Shown: positions 40,538-49,589, numbered from the stretch's first letter. The stretch is 64,000 nucleotides of DNA from Trebonia sp963811335 (GCA_963811335.1 CAWERB010000018.1:186001-250000); one strand, 5' to 3'. The notes: generated by a model from the letters alone, not told the origin. Numbers and translations are program-made.

Positions 40538-41608
40538 TCAAAGCGGCTTCCCGAACAGGGCGAGTACGTGGTCGGCGGCGCGCGGCTTGGGGGCGCCGGC
40601 GGGTGCCGACCGCCGCGCCGCCCAGACCGTTTCCGGGCGGGACTGGAGCAGCACGATCCGCGCTGACGGCTCCGCGTCGCTGTCGAGCACCGCCCACTCG
40701 ATGTCCTGCGGGGTGCCGTAGTGCTCCTCCACCCGGCGGGCGGTCGCGGCGAGTGCGCGGATCTCGTCGTCGGTCAGGCAGGCCGCGTCCCGCAGCCCGG
40801 CCGGCATGTCGGCCACCTGGACGTGGGGCGCAGCCGCGCCCTCGTTGGGTGCGTAGCTGTGGATCTTGAGCTTGGGGGAGACGCGGCGGGTGGTGATCTC
40901 GCCGGTGATCTTGGAGATCGCCCAGGAGTCGGGCGTCACGTCGCCGGAGACCAGCGCGGAGCCCAGGCCCCAGGTGCCCTCGATCGCGACGACCGAGCGG
41001 TCGCCGGTGACCGGTGACCGGGTGAACATCACCCCCGCGGCGCGCGGGGCGACCATGCGCTGCACGACCACCGCCATGGCCACGCCGGCCTCGGGCAGGC
41101 GCAGGCGGCGGCGGTAGGCGACCGACTCGTCGTTGTACAGCGACGCCCAGCAGCGGCGGACATGGTCGAGCACCGCGGCCGCGCCGGATATGCCGAGGTA
41201 GGTGTCCTGCAGGCCGGCGAACGACGCCTCCGCGCTGTCCTCGACGGTCGCCGAGGAGCGCACCGCGACGTCGGGGTCGCCGGCATCCGCCGCGCCGCCG
41301 AGCGCGGCGTACCCGGACTCGATGGCCGCCACGACCTCGGCGGGCAGCGGCGCACCCGCGACGAGCGCGCGGAAGCGCTCGCAAACCGCGGCGATCCCGG
41401 CCAGGTCGCCGGGATCGAGGGCCTCGATCCCGGCGCGGAGCTCACCGCCCGGGTCCAGCGCGGCGAGCGCCAAGGCGAACGCCTCGGTGGTGACGGCGTA
41501 CCCGGGCGGCACGGCGACGCCCGCCCGCGACAGCTCGCCGAGCGACGCGGCCTTGCCGCCGACGACGCTGACGTCGGCCGCGTCCGTGAGCGAGACGACG
41601 AGGGTCAA
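40538..41608 (-). CDS. PEP-synthase N-terminal (ATP-grasp) protein, PpsB-like subunit of an enol/phenol kinase
   Basis: TTG 41608 starts 2 bp after the preceding gene's TGA, so translation is coupled. At 356 residues (about 37 kDa) it covers only the ATP-binding PPDK_N part: GGKAASLGELSRAGVAVPPG, VRSSATVEDSAEASFAGLQD, FTRSPVTGDRSV and DIEWAVL...LLQSRPET. It lacks the phosphohistidine and PEP domains of PEP synthase. Thauera phenylphosphate synthase, as I recall it, has the same design: a ~40 kDa ATP-side subunit (PpsB) and a ~70 kDa His subunit (PpsA). It would transfer the beta-phosphoryl group of ATP to the His of its partner. Confidence 0.82.
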   Translation of the reverse strand: MTLVVSLTDAADVSVVGGKAASLGELSRAGVAVPPGYAVTTEAFALALAALDPGGELRAGIEALDPGDLAGIAAVCERFRALVAGAPLPAEVVAAIESGYAALGGAADAGDPDVAVRSSATVEDSAEASFAGLQDTYLGISGAAAVLDHVRRCWASLYNDESVAYRRRLRLPEAGVAMAVVVQRMVAPRAAGVMFTRSPVTGDRSVVAIEGTWGLGSALVSGDVTPDSWAISKITGEITTRRVSPKLKIHSYAPNEGAAAPHVQVADMPAGLRDAACLTDDEIRALAATARRVEEHYGTPQDIEWAVLDSDAEPSARIVLLQSRPETVWAARRSAPAGAPKPRAADHVLALFGKPL

Positions 41609-41610
41609 CG

Positions 41611-43416
41611 TCAGTCCGCCAGCACCCGGACCGTGCCGCGGTCGCCGTCGACCCGCACCCGGTCCCCGGTCCTGATCCGCTTCGTGGCGTCACCGCACCC
41701 GACGACGGCGGGCATCCCGTACTCGCGGGCGACGATCGCGGCGTGCGACATCGAGCCGCCGATGTCGGAGACCGCCGCCTTGATCTTCGCGAACACCGGC
41801 GCCCAGGACGGCGCGGTAACCGGGACGACGAGGATCTCGCCCTCGCGCAGCTCGGCGATCTGCGCCACGTCGAACAGCACCCGGGCGGTCCCCTCGACCA
41901 CGCCGGACGACGCCGCGACACCCACCACCTCATCGGGATCGGGGTTCAGCCACGACTCGATCCGCTCGCTGGTGATGCCCCACAGCATGCGCACCGCGGG
42001 GTCGTTCAGCGCCTCGGGCACCGGGCCGAGCGCCGGCGGCGGCGACCAGTCCTTGAGCACCTCGATCATCCGCTTGCGCTCGGCGACGAGCGGCTGGAAG
42101 TGCCGGGCGCCCAGGGGCGGGGTGCCGGCCGCCCAGGCGAGGGACACGTCGGCGAGCGCCTGGTCGATCTCGGTGTGGTGCAGGTGGAACACGTCGTCGG
42201 TCTCGGCGAGCACGCCCTGGGCGGCGAGCAAGGACCCGAACGCCTTCACCTTCTGGAAGAACCGGGTGGTGAACCAGTGCTCGCAGTAGAACTTGTGGTC
42301 CTCGACGAACGGGAACACCAGGCGGCACAGGCCGAGCATCTGGTCGAAGGCCGCCTTCTCGTCGTCCGTGCCAAGCAGGTCGCGGTACCCGGTGGCGATC
42401 CGCTCCCGCTCACTGATGAGCTGCTCGGTCGGGCGCGGCTTGATGCCGCCGGCCCGCACGGCGGCCACGTAGCCGGGCAGCGCGGCGAACGGCACGGTCA
42501 GGTCGTCGTTCCAGGACAGGTGGTGATGGTAGAAGCCGTCGCCGGAGGAGACGTGGAACCACGGGTCGCGGGCCTTGTCGAACGCGGCGAGCCACTGCGC
42601 CCCGGACTCGCCGCGAGCCTCAAGCGCGGTGAGCACGTCGGCGGCGACGCACCCGTCGGTGAACAGGTCGTCCACGCCGAGTTCGGCGGCCAGCCGGGCC
42701 AGGCTCTTCAGCTCGTCGTCCGGCCGGTACATGATCACGTCGATGCCGGCCACCATCCGGCCGATGGTCTGGTCGCTGATCTCAGGGAACGCCTGCTGGC
42801 AGAACTGGAAGAACACCACGTACGCGCCGTAGCCGAGCATCAGCATCTCGGTGTGGTGGTGCCACATCTTCGAGTAGAGCGCGAGCACCCGGTGGAAGTT
42901 CTCCTGCAGGTAGTGGTTCTGCGCGACGCCCACCGCGCCGAACACCACGTCCGCCTGCTCCCATTCGGGCAAAGACGGCACCTCGATCGACTCGATCTCG
43001 GCGATCAGCGCCCGCAGCCGGTTCTTCCACCCCTCGTACAGGGAATCCCAGTTCTCGAAGTAGTACCCGGCGCGCGGCCCGAACTCCGCCGCCCGCCGCT
43101 CGATCTCCGCCGCCTCCAGCACGGGGTTGGCGGTGATGTAGATGCGGCCGTTGACGATCCGGTGCTCGATTCCCAGCGTCGTGGGGAACACGAACAGCCG
43201 CGCCGTGTTGGCGCCGATCGCCTGGTACGGTACCTCCCCGGTGATCGTGTCGAAGGCCGGCATCGGCTCGGGGAAGTGCATGGAGTTGTAAAACCAGAAG
43301 CGCTGATCGTCCTCCGGCTGGAAGCGGGTGAAGTACTGGTACATGGAGCGCCAGTTCTCCGCCCCGGGCACGTCGGCGATCTGCGAGGGCAGCGGGAAGC
43401 CTGCTTGTTCCGTCAT
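41611..43416 (-). CDS. phosphohistidine-domain protein, PpsA-like subunit of an enol/phenol kinase
   Basis: ATG 43416; intact, 601 residues (about 67 kDa). Residues ~510-600 form the swivelling PEP-utiliser domain with GGSMSHAAIVAREYG, whose His is phosphorylated in this family. Residues 1-500 are a mostly helical substrate region unlike the PEP-synthase TIM barrel (WFYNSMHFPEPMPAF, YLQENFHRVLALYSKMWHHH, FYHHHLSWNDDLTVPF). PpsA of phenylphosphate synthase and rifampicin phosphotransferase are relatives with such layouts. Together with the downstream gene it should phosphorylate a hydroxyl or enol while converting ATP to AMP and phosphate. The substrate is not given by sequence; acetone or another ketone enol is my inference from the flanking ligase and carboxylase. 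Confidence 0.82.
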   Translation of the reverse strand: MTEQAGFPLPSQIADVPGAENWRSMYQYFTRFQPEDDQRFWFYNSMHFPEPMPAFDTITGEVPYQAIGANTARLFVFPTTLGIEHRIVNGRIYITANPVLEAAEIERRAAEFGPRAGYYFENWDSLYEGWKNRLRALIAEIESIEVPSLPEWEQADVVFGAVGVAQNHYLQENFHRVLALYSKMWHHHTEMLMLGYGAYVVFFQFCQQAFPEISDQTIGRMVAGIDVIMYRPDDELKSLARLAAELGVDDLFTDGCVAADVLTALEARGESGAQWLAAFDKARDPWFHVSSGDGFYHHHLSWNDDLTVPFAALPGYVAAVRAGGIKPRPTEQLISERERIATGYRDLLGTDDEKAAFDQMLGLCRLVFPFVEDHKFYCEHWFTTRFFQKVKAFGSLLAAQGVLAETDDVFHLHHTEIDQALADVSLAWAAGTPPLGARHFQPLVAERKRMIEVLKDWSPPPALGPVPEALNDPAVRMLWGITSERIESWLNPDPDEVVGVAASSGVVEGTARVLFDVAQIAELREGEILVVPVTAPSWAPVFAKIKAAVSDIGGSMSHAAIVAREYGMPAVVGCGDATKRIRTGDRVRVDGDRGTVRVLAD

Positions 43417-43443
43417 TGGAAACCCCCTGGTCTCAAGCTTTCT

Positions 43444-45495
43444 TTACATTTTGTAGTCGTCCTGAGTTTGCGCGTAGTCGATGAACGCGTCCAGGGCGGA
43501 CGGGTCGGCCATCGCGCTCGTGTTGGCGGCCTTCTCCAGCGGCACGCCCATCAGCAGCCTGCGGACCGGGACCTCGAGCTTCTTCCCGGTCAGCGTCGTC
43601 GGGATCATCGGCACCTGGATGAACTTGTCAGGCACGTGCCGCGGCGTGTACTCGCGCCGCAGCCGCGAGCTGATCTCACCCACGATCTCGTCGTTCAGCG
43701 TCAGCCCGTCGGCCAGCTTGACGAACATCGGCATGAAGAAGTGCCCGCCCGGCAGGTCGAGGTTGACCACGATCGCGTCGTCGACCTCGGGGATGCCCTC
43801 GAGGACGTTGTAGATCTCGGCGGTACCGATCCGCACGCCGAACCGGTTCAGCGTGGCGTCGGACCGGCCGAGCACGAAGGTGCCGCCGCGCGGGGTCACC
43901 TTGAAGAAGTCCCCCTGGCGCCAGATGCCCGGCCACTCGTCGAAGTAGGTGGCCTTGTACCTGGTCATGTTGTCGTCGTCGCCCCAGAACTTGACCGGCA
44001 TCGACGGCAGCGGCTTGGTGATCACCATCTCGCCGACCTCGCCGACCACCGGCTCGCCCGCGTCGTTGAACGCGTACGCCGCGACGCCCAGGCTGCGGTG
44101 CTGGTGCTCGCCCGCGTAGGTGGGCAGGGTCGGCGACCCGCCGGTGAAGCCGGTGCACACGTCGGTGCCGCCGGAGCCGACGTGCAGCCACAGGTCGCGC
44201 TTGACGTTCCGGTAGAACCAGGCGTACACCTCCGGTGACACCGGGGACCCGGCCAGCATCACGCACTCGAGGGCGGACAGGTCGTACTTGTCCTTGGGCA
44301 CCACGCCGCGCTTGGCGAGCATGTCCGCGTAGGCGGGCGATCCGCCGAACAGCGTCACCTTCGCCTCGGCGGCCATCCGCCACAGCGCGTCCGGCTCCGG
44401 GTAGCCCGGGTTGCCGTCGTAGAGCAGCGGCTTCACCCCGAGCACCAGCGAGCTGACCATGAAGTTCCACATCATCCACCCGGTGGTGGTGTAGAAGAAC
44501 AGCACGTCGCCCGGCTTGAGGTTCATGTTCAGCCGCTGCAGCTTGAGCTGCTCGAGCAGGATGCCGCCGTGGCTGTGCGTGATGGCCTTGGGCAGTCCGG
44601 TGGTGCCGCTTGAGAACAAGATCCACAGCGGCATTCCGAACGGGCCGTGGTGATACCTGAAGTCCTCCCGTGACACCGGCTCGCCGGCGAGCAGTTCGGG
44701 CAGCGACTTCGCGTCGTCCCGCGGCGCGGGGACGTCACCGAACGGCAGGTAGATCACGTGCTCAATGCCGGTGAGGTCATCGACGATCTGCCGCAGCTCG
44801 CCCGAGCGGTCGTAGGACTTGCCGTTGTACACGTAGCCGCCGGTGCAGATCAGCACCCGCGGCTGCAGCTGGCGGAACCGGTCGAGCACGCCGCGCCAGC
44901 CGAAGTCGGGGGAGACGCTCGTCCAGATCGCCCCGATGGACGTGGTGGCGAGCATCGCGATGACGGCCTCGGGGATGTTCGGCAGCGTCGAGGCGACCCG
45001 GTCGCCCGGCTGGACCCCGAGCTCACGCAGCCGGGTGGCCAGGGCGCGCACCTTGGGGCCGAGCTCGTCCCAGTACACCGGCGTGACCGGGACCGTCTCG
45101 GAGTGGAAGTACAGCGCGACCTCGCCGGCCGCCTCGGTCCGCATCACGTTCTGCGCGTAGTTGAGCCGGGCGCCGGGGAACCAGTCCGCGCCGGGCATCT
45201 CGCTGCTGCCGAGCGCCGTGGTGGGCTGCTCGGTGACGATGACGTCGTTGTAGTCCCAGATCGCCTGCCAGAACGCGGCGGTCTCGGTGACCGACCACTG
45301 CCACAGGTCGGGGTAGCTCGTGAACTCCAGGCCGCGGGTCTCCTTCAGCCAGCCCATGAACGCGGTCATGTTCGAGCTGGCGGCCCGCTCGGGGGTCGGT
45401 GCCCACACCAGGTCGCCCGCCCGGACCGGCCCGGTCACCGGGTCGTCGGCGGACAGGTCCATGGGCACGCGAAGAGAGCCGTCGGCGTTGTTCAC
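43444..45495 (-). CDS. acetoacetyl-CoA synthetase
   Basis: GTG 45495 (ATG 45462 is an alternative); intact, 683 residues, usual for the family. The N-terminal VWAPTPERAASSNMTAFMGW is specific to acetoacetate-CoA ligases among ACS enzymes. ILFSSGTTGLPKAITHSHGG is the AMP-binding loop, LGRSDATLNRFGVRIGTAEI the hinge, and TLTGKKLEVPVRR holds the C-terminal catalytic Lys. It converts acetoacetate, ATP and CoA to acetoacetyl-CoA. It is first in a minus-strand run with the Pps-like pair 28 bp downstream, so acetoacetate is likely the product of the operon's carboxylation step. Confidence 0.9.
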   Translation of the reverse strand: MNNADGSLRVPMDLSADDPVTGPVRAGDLVWAPTPERAASSNMTAFMGWLKETRGLEFTSYPDLWQWSVTETAAFWQAIWDYNDVIVTEQPTTALGSSEMPGADWFPGARLNYAQNVMRTEAAGEVALYFHSETVPVTPVYWDELGPKVRALATRLRELGVQPGDRVASTLPNIPEAVIAMLATTSIGAIWTSVSPDFGWRGVLDRFRQLQPRVLICTGGYVYNGKSYDRSGELRQIVDDLTGIEHVIYLPFGDVPAPRDDAKSLPELLAGEPVSREDFRYHHGPFGMPLWILFSSGTTGLPKAITHSHGGILLEQLKLQRLNMNLKPGDVLFFYTTTGWMMWNFMVSSLVLGVKPLLYDGNPGYPEPDALWRMAAEAKVTLFGGSPAYADMLAKRGVVPKDKYDLSALECVMLAGSPVSPEVYAWFYRNVKRDLWLHVGSGGTDVCTGFTGGSPTLPTYAGEHQHRSLGVAAYAFNDAGEPVVGEVGEMVITKPLPSMPVKFWGDDDNMTRYKATYFDEWPGIWRQGDFFKVTPRGGTFVLGRSDATLNRFGVRIGTAEIYNVLEGIPEVDDAIVVNLDLPGGHFFMPMFVKLADGLTLNDEIVGEISSRLRREYTPRHVPDKFIQVPMIPTTLTGKKLEVPVRRLLMGVPLEKAANTSAMADPSALDAFIDYAQTQDDYKM

Positions 45496-45729
45496 ATCGC
45501 AGAGGTTCGCATAACGGACCCCTGGTGGGCAATGGGAACCCGGCCTAGTTGTGCAGTAGTGATCTTAGGGCCGGGGCACAGGCCTTCACCTGCGAGGCGA
45601 CCGGGGCCCCGGAGGTAGTAGCGATCAGGTTTCCTGACTACTCTGTTGGCGAGGGACTCGCTCGCGCCACCCGCCGGTGCCGTGGCGTGCGACCGGTCTG
45701 ATGTGGTGTTCGAGGGGTAGGAGCTGGGA

Positions 45730-46593
45730 ATGCGGACGCAATCGCTGGCGGCTATCGATGTCCACGTGCACATCGAGGTCGACGGCCACGGCCACTTGTC
45801 CCTGGACGACGAGCTGATCGAGGCGTCCGCCCGGTACTTCAGGGCCGACCATGACCGGACGCCGACGCTCGAGCAGATCGCCGAGCTGTACCGGTCGCTG
45901 AACATGGCGGCCGTCGTCTTCACGGTGGACGCGGCCACGGCGACCGGGCACCCGGCGATCTCCAGCGAGGAGATCGCGGCGAAGGCGGCGGCGCACTCCG
46001 ACGTGCTGATCCCGTTCGGCTCCGTCGACCCGCGGCGCGCCGACGCCGTCGCGCGCGCCCGCTCGCTTGTCGCCGACCACGGGGTGAAGGGCTTCAAGTT
46101 CCACCCGTCCCTGCAGGCGTTCGCGCCGAACGACACCGCGTTCTACCCCCTGTGGGAAGCGATCGAGTCACTTCGTGTGCCGGCGCTGTTCCACACCGGC
46201 CAGACCGGGATCGGCGCCGGCCTGCCCGGCGGCCGCGGCATCAAGCTGCGGCTGTCCGACCCGATGCTGGTGGACGACGTGGCGGCGGACTTCCCCGGGC
46301 TCACCGTGATCCTCGCGCACCCGTCGGTGCCGTGGGCGGCGTCGTCGATCTCCATCGCGACGCACAAGGCGAACGCCTACATCGACCTGTCCGGCTGGTC
46401 GCCCAGGTACTTCCCCGCCGACCTGGTCCGCGCGGCCAACTCCTACCTGCAGGACAAGGTGCTGTTCGGCACCGACTACCCGCTGCTCACCCCGCAGCGC
46501 TGGCTGAGGGACTTCGACGCGCTTGACCTCAAGCCCGAGGCGAAATCGAAAATCCTCAAGGCGAACGCGGTCAAGGTCCTCGGCCTGGAATAG
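45730..46593 (+). CDS. amidohydrolase family 2 (ACMSD-like) metal-dependent hydrolase or decarboxylase
   Basis: ATG 45730 follows GGTAGGAGC. The intact 287-residue TIM barrel has an N-terminal IDVHVHIEVDGHG metal motif, GFKFHPSLQAF, ALFHTGQTG, VILAHPSVPW and the terminal Asp in LFGTDYPLLTPQRW. Such enzymes decarboxylate or hydrolyse small organic acids. It is divergent from the acetoacetyl-CoA synthetase operon across 234 bp (45496-45729) in which I see no clear operator. A link to the same pathway is possible but unproven. Confidence 0.82.
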   Translation: MRTQSLAAIDVHVHIEVDGHGHLSLDDELIEASARYFRADHDRTPTLEQIAELYRSLNMAAVVFTVDAATATGHPAISSEEIAAKAAAHSDVLIPFGSVDPRRADAVARARSLVADHGVKGFKFHPSLQAFAPNDTAFYPLWEAIESLRVPALFHTGQTGIGAGLPGGRGIKLRLSDPMLVDDVAADFPGLTVILAHPSVPWAASSISIATHKANAYIDLSGWSPRYFPADLVRAANSYLQDKVLFGTDYPLLTPQRWLRDFDALDLKPEAKSKILKANAVKVLGLE

Positions 46594-46769
46594 AGAAATG
46601 AAATCGCGTCGGCACCTGCGCGGTCATACTCGATGTAAAGAATGTAAGAAATGAAAATGATGTAAGGTCCATTCACGATTTTTTACGATTTAATTCCACG
46701 CCTGATCTTCACTTGTGCTCGCCATGCGACGTAGATTCCCCCCGGGACTACAGCACAGTGAGGTGCCCT

Positions 46770-48623
46770 ATGCATAAAATCGCTCGTCTTGCGGTCAGCG
46801 CGGCACTCCTGGGTGCCGCCGCGCTGACCACGACAGCCGCGGCGCAGCAGGCCAGCGCGGACCCGTCGCCAAGTCTCTGCCCGGACGCCGCCACCGCCAT
46901 GTTCGGCCCGAATGTGTGTGTCTTCACGCCGTCAATGACGCAGGCCGCCATCCAGGCCGACGTCAACGCCATCTACGCCCAGCAGGTCACCAACGAGATG
47001 GGCACCGCGCGCTACGCGCTGCTTTTCGAGCCGGGCACCTACGGGTCCCAGACCGCCCCGCTGGACATCCCGGTCGGCTATTACACCGAGGTCGACGGCC
47101 TGGGCCAGGACCCGTCGGCCGTCGTCATCAACGGAGGCGTGACCGCCATCGGCCAGAACGGCAGCGGCGCGCTTGACATCTTCTGGCGGTCCGTTTCCAA
47201 CTTGACCATCCATGTCGTCCCGACCGCGGACGGCTGCCATACCGGCAACGAGATGTGGGCGGTTTCACAGGCGGCCCCGATGCGCCGGGTCGACGTCAAG
47301 GACTTCACCACGTTCATGCCGTACTGCGAGAACCCGAACTTCGCCAGCGGCGGCTTCGTGGCCGATTCGCGGCTGGAGGGCGGCGCCCTCAACGGGTCGC
47401 AGCAGCAGTTCTACGTCCGCAACAGTGACCTGGGTACCGGCGGCTGGTCCAACTACGTGTGGAACCAGGTCTTCTCCGGTGACGTCAACGCGCCCGCGCA
47501 GGACTTCGGCCGCCTTGCCGCGGACGGCACGCTCACCGCCTACACGGCGCTCGCGCAGACGCCGGTGAGCAGGGAGAAGCCCTACCTCTACCTCGACGGC
47601 GCGGGCGCATGGAACGTCTTCGTGCCGTCGCCCCAGACCAACTCGGCGGGCACCACGTGGGCCAGCGGGCACACGCCGGGCACCTCGGTCCCGCTGTCGA
47701 AGTTCTTCGTCGCCACGCCGTCCGACTCGGTCGCCGCGATCAACAACGCGCTGTCCCGTGGCCTCAACCTGCTGCTCACGCCCGGCGTCTACAGCGTGGA
47801 CTCGCCGATCAAGGTCAAGCGGGCCGACACGGTGGTGGCGGGCCTGGGCTTCGCCACCCTGACCGCGAGCCACGGCAACCCGGTCCTCACCACCGCCGAC
47901 GTGCCCGGCATCGACATCTCCGGCATCATCGTCGACGCGGGGCCGGTCAACTCGCCGGTGCTCATGCAGATCGGCACGATTCTCGGCAACAACGGCGGGC
48001 CGCACAACCAGCCGTCCGACCCGACGGCACTGCAGGACGTGTTCTTCCGCGTCGGCGGACCGCACGTCGGCAAGGCGACCGTCTCCCTCCTGGTGAACAC
48101 CCCCTACACCATCCTCGACGACCTGTGGATCTGGCGGGCCGACCACGGCGTGGCCGGCTCGGTCGGCTGGACCGTCAACACGGCCGACACCGGCCTCGTG
48201 GTGACCGGCAACCACGTCACCGCGACGGGGCTGTTCGCCGAGCACTTCCAGAAGTACAACGTCATCTGGGCGGGCAACCACGGCGAAGACATCTTCTTCC
48301 AGAACGAGCTGCCTTACGACGCGCCGACCCAGGCCGACTACCAGCACAACGGCGTCCTCGGCTGGGCGGCGTTCAAGGTGACCGGCAACGTGCGGTCGTT
48401 CCAGGGGTACGGCATGGGCAGCTACATCTTCACCAACGTGAACCCGTCCATCCACGTGTCGCACTCCTTCGAGGTACCTCTCGCGCCGGGCGTCCAGATG
48501 AGGGACCTGCTCACGATCAACCTCAGCGGCCCCGGCACCATCGACCACGTCATCAACGACACCGGCGGCCCGGTCAGCTCCGCCAACAAGGACGTGGCCA
48601 GCCAGGTCGTCAGCTACCCGTGA
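46770..48623 (+). CDS. secreted right-handed beta-helix protein
   Basis: I choose ATG 46770 (after GTGAGG) because it begins a standard signal peptide (MHKIARLAVSAALLGAAALT, cleaved near QQASA-DP). The mature ~590-residue protein has two pectate-lyase-like coil regions: residues ~60-250 (LLFEPGTYG, GYYTEVDGLGQDPSAVVING) and ~320-560 (LLLTPGVYSVDSPIKVKRAD, GIDISGIIVDAGP, TGLVVTGNHVTATGLFAEH). Related actinobacterial proteins are often labelled adenylyl cyclase without evidence. A GH55/GH28-like or structural role is as likely. The 176 bp before it are unusually A+T-rich for this genome and probably contain the promoter. Confidence 0.75.
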   Translation: MHKIARLAVSAALLGAAALTTTAAAQQASADPSPSLCPDAATAMFGPNVCVFTPSMTQAAIQADVNAIYAQQVTNEMGTARYALLFEPGTYGSQTAPLDIPVGYYTEVDGLGQDPSAVVINGGVTAIGQNGSGALDIFWRSVSNLTIHVVPTADGCHTGNEMWAVSQAAPMRRVDVKDFTTFMPYCENPNFASGGFVADSRLEGGALNGSQQQFYVRNSDLGTGGWSNYVWNQVFSGDVNAPAQDFGRLAADGTLTAYTALAQTPVSREKPYLYLDGAGAWNVFVPSPQTNSAGTTWASGHTPGTSVPLSKFFVATPSDSVAAINNALSRGLNLLLTPGVYSVDSPIKVKRADTVVAGLGFATLTASHGNPVLTTADVPGIDISGIIVDAGPVNSPVLMQIGTILGNNGGPHNQPSDPTALQDVFFRVGGPHVGKATVSLLVNTPYTILDDLWIWRADHGVAGSVGWTVNTADTGLVVTGNHVTATGLFAEHFQKYNVIWAGNHGEDIFFQNELPYDAPTQADYQHNGVLGWAAFKVTGNVRSFQGYGMGSYIFTNVNPSIHVSHSFEVPLAPGVQMRDLLTINLSGPGTIDHVINDTGGPVSSANKDVASQVVSYP

Positions 48624-48754
48624 CCTGACGGACCGGGACCCCGGCCGCCCGCCCCCTCCGGGGCGGCCGGCCGGGAGAGGGCCGGGGGTGGCCGGAGCCG
48701 GGACCGCGGGGTCCCGGCCTCGCGCGCTGTCCGGGCCCGGGATAGGGTCGCCGC

Positions 48755-49291
48755 ATGCTGCGCGGAGAGCTGACCCTGCTGCGGGCGCGTACCGAGGACG
48801 ACGCCCGCACCCTGCACGCCGACCTGTACGAGGACGTGGCGACGCGGGTACGGGCGGACACGCGGCCGTGGGTGCCCATACCGTTCGGCTCCCTGTCGCC
48901 GCACTGGCCGGCCGAGGCCGCGCCGTCCGCGACGGACGCCGACGTGTTCGCGGTGACCGAGCTGGCCACCGGCGAGCTGGCGGGCGAGGCGGTGCTGTGG
49001 GGCATCGACCTGCACAACCGCTCCGCGCACGTCGGGCTCTCGCTGCGCCCGGCGTGCCGCGGCCGCGGTCTCGGCGGCGACGTGGTGCGGGTGCTGTGCC
49101 GCTACGGGTTCGCGATCCGCGGGCTGCACCGGGTGCAGCTGGAGACGCTGACCGACAACGCCGCGATGATCTCCGTGGCCGAGCGCCTCGGCTTCACCCG
49201 CGAGGGAACGATGCGGGGCTCCGCGTGGGTGAACGGCCAGTGGGCGGACAACGTCGTCTTCGGCCTGCTCGACACCGAGTTCGCCGGCTGA
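48755..49291 (+). CDS. GNAT-family N-acetyltransferase (RimJ/RimL type)
   Basis: ATG 48755; 178 residues. LRGELTLLRARTEDDARTL at the start and LRPACRGRGLGGDVVRVLC (acetyl-CoA loop), LHRVQLETLTDNAAMISVAE and LGFTREGTMRGSAWVNGQW are the classical RimJ/L motifs. It acetylates an unknown amine, protein N-terminus or small molecule. It is preceded by GC-rich hairpin sequence (about 48640-48675) that probably ends the beta-helix gene. Confidence 0.85.
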   Translation: MLRGELTLLRARTEDDARTLHADLYEDVATRVRADTRPWVPIPFGSLSPHWPAEAAPSATDADVFAVTELATGELAGEAVLWGIDLHNRSAHVGLSLRPACRGRGLGGDVVRVLCRYGFAIRGLHRVQLETLTDNAAMISVAERLGFTREGTMRGSAWVNGQWADNVVFGLLDTEFAG

Positions 49292-49312
49292 GTTTTCGCC
49301 TCACGGTGCAGA

Positions 49313-49456
49313 TCATCCACAGGGCCGGATGCTTATGCACAACGCGTTGCGCACCTCAGCGCCGTCATCGCCGCCAGATTTGCACAGCTAATCCCCACCC
49401 TTTACCACAGGCGCGCCGGCGTTGCGCACACCCTTATGCACACCCCCTGTGGAAAA
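49313..49456. other. cluster of DnaA-box-like nonamers
   Basis: Within 144 bp are TTATGCACA at 49333 and 49434 (exact TTATNCACA), TCATCCACA at 49313, ATTTGCACA at 49378, TTTACCACA at 49401, TTGCGCACA at 49422 and, on the other strand, TTTTCCACA at 49448-49456. Such density is far above what a high-G+C genome offers by chance. No dnaA or dnaN gene is near, so a DnaA-titration site, an alternative origin or a plasmid-derived origin remnant are options. This fills the ~300-bp gap 49292-49589 together with the promoter at 49532. Confidence 0.5.
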
Positions 49457-49531
49457 CCGTTGCCATGCGGATCGGAGTCGGCCGCCTCCGTTCGGTGGCC
49501 GCTGGTTCATCGAACTGTGATGCTAATCTGG

Positions 49532-49560
49532 TTGCGGAAAATTCCTCTATATGTTATACT
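49532..49560 (+). promoter_or_regulatory. sigma-70-type promoter of the methyltransferase gene
   Basis: TTGCGG (49532-49537) and TATACT (49555-49560) are separated by 17 bp, a good housekeeping-sigma match, in a locally A+T-rich stretch just before the start at 49590. Confidence 0.6.
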
Positions 49561-49589
49561 GTTCTAACTCTGAGCTAAGCTCGGCTGGC

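Noticed and set aside
41743..44238. 831-codon open frame on the plus strand opposite the PpsA-like and AACS genes
   Set aside because: Antisense shadow with low-complexity composition and no domain; the minus-strand frames have complete family motifs.
34672..45495. Known Acx-type acetone carboxylase or UbiD-type phenylphosphate carboxylase
   Set aside because: No hydantoinase-like AcxA/AcxB, AcxC or UbiD-like gene is present; the carboxylase parts are biotin-dependent.
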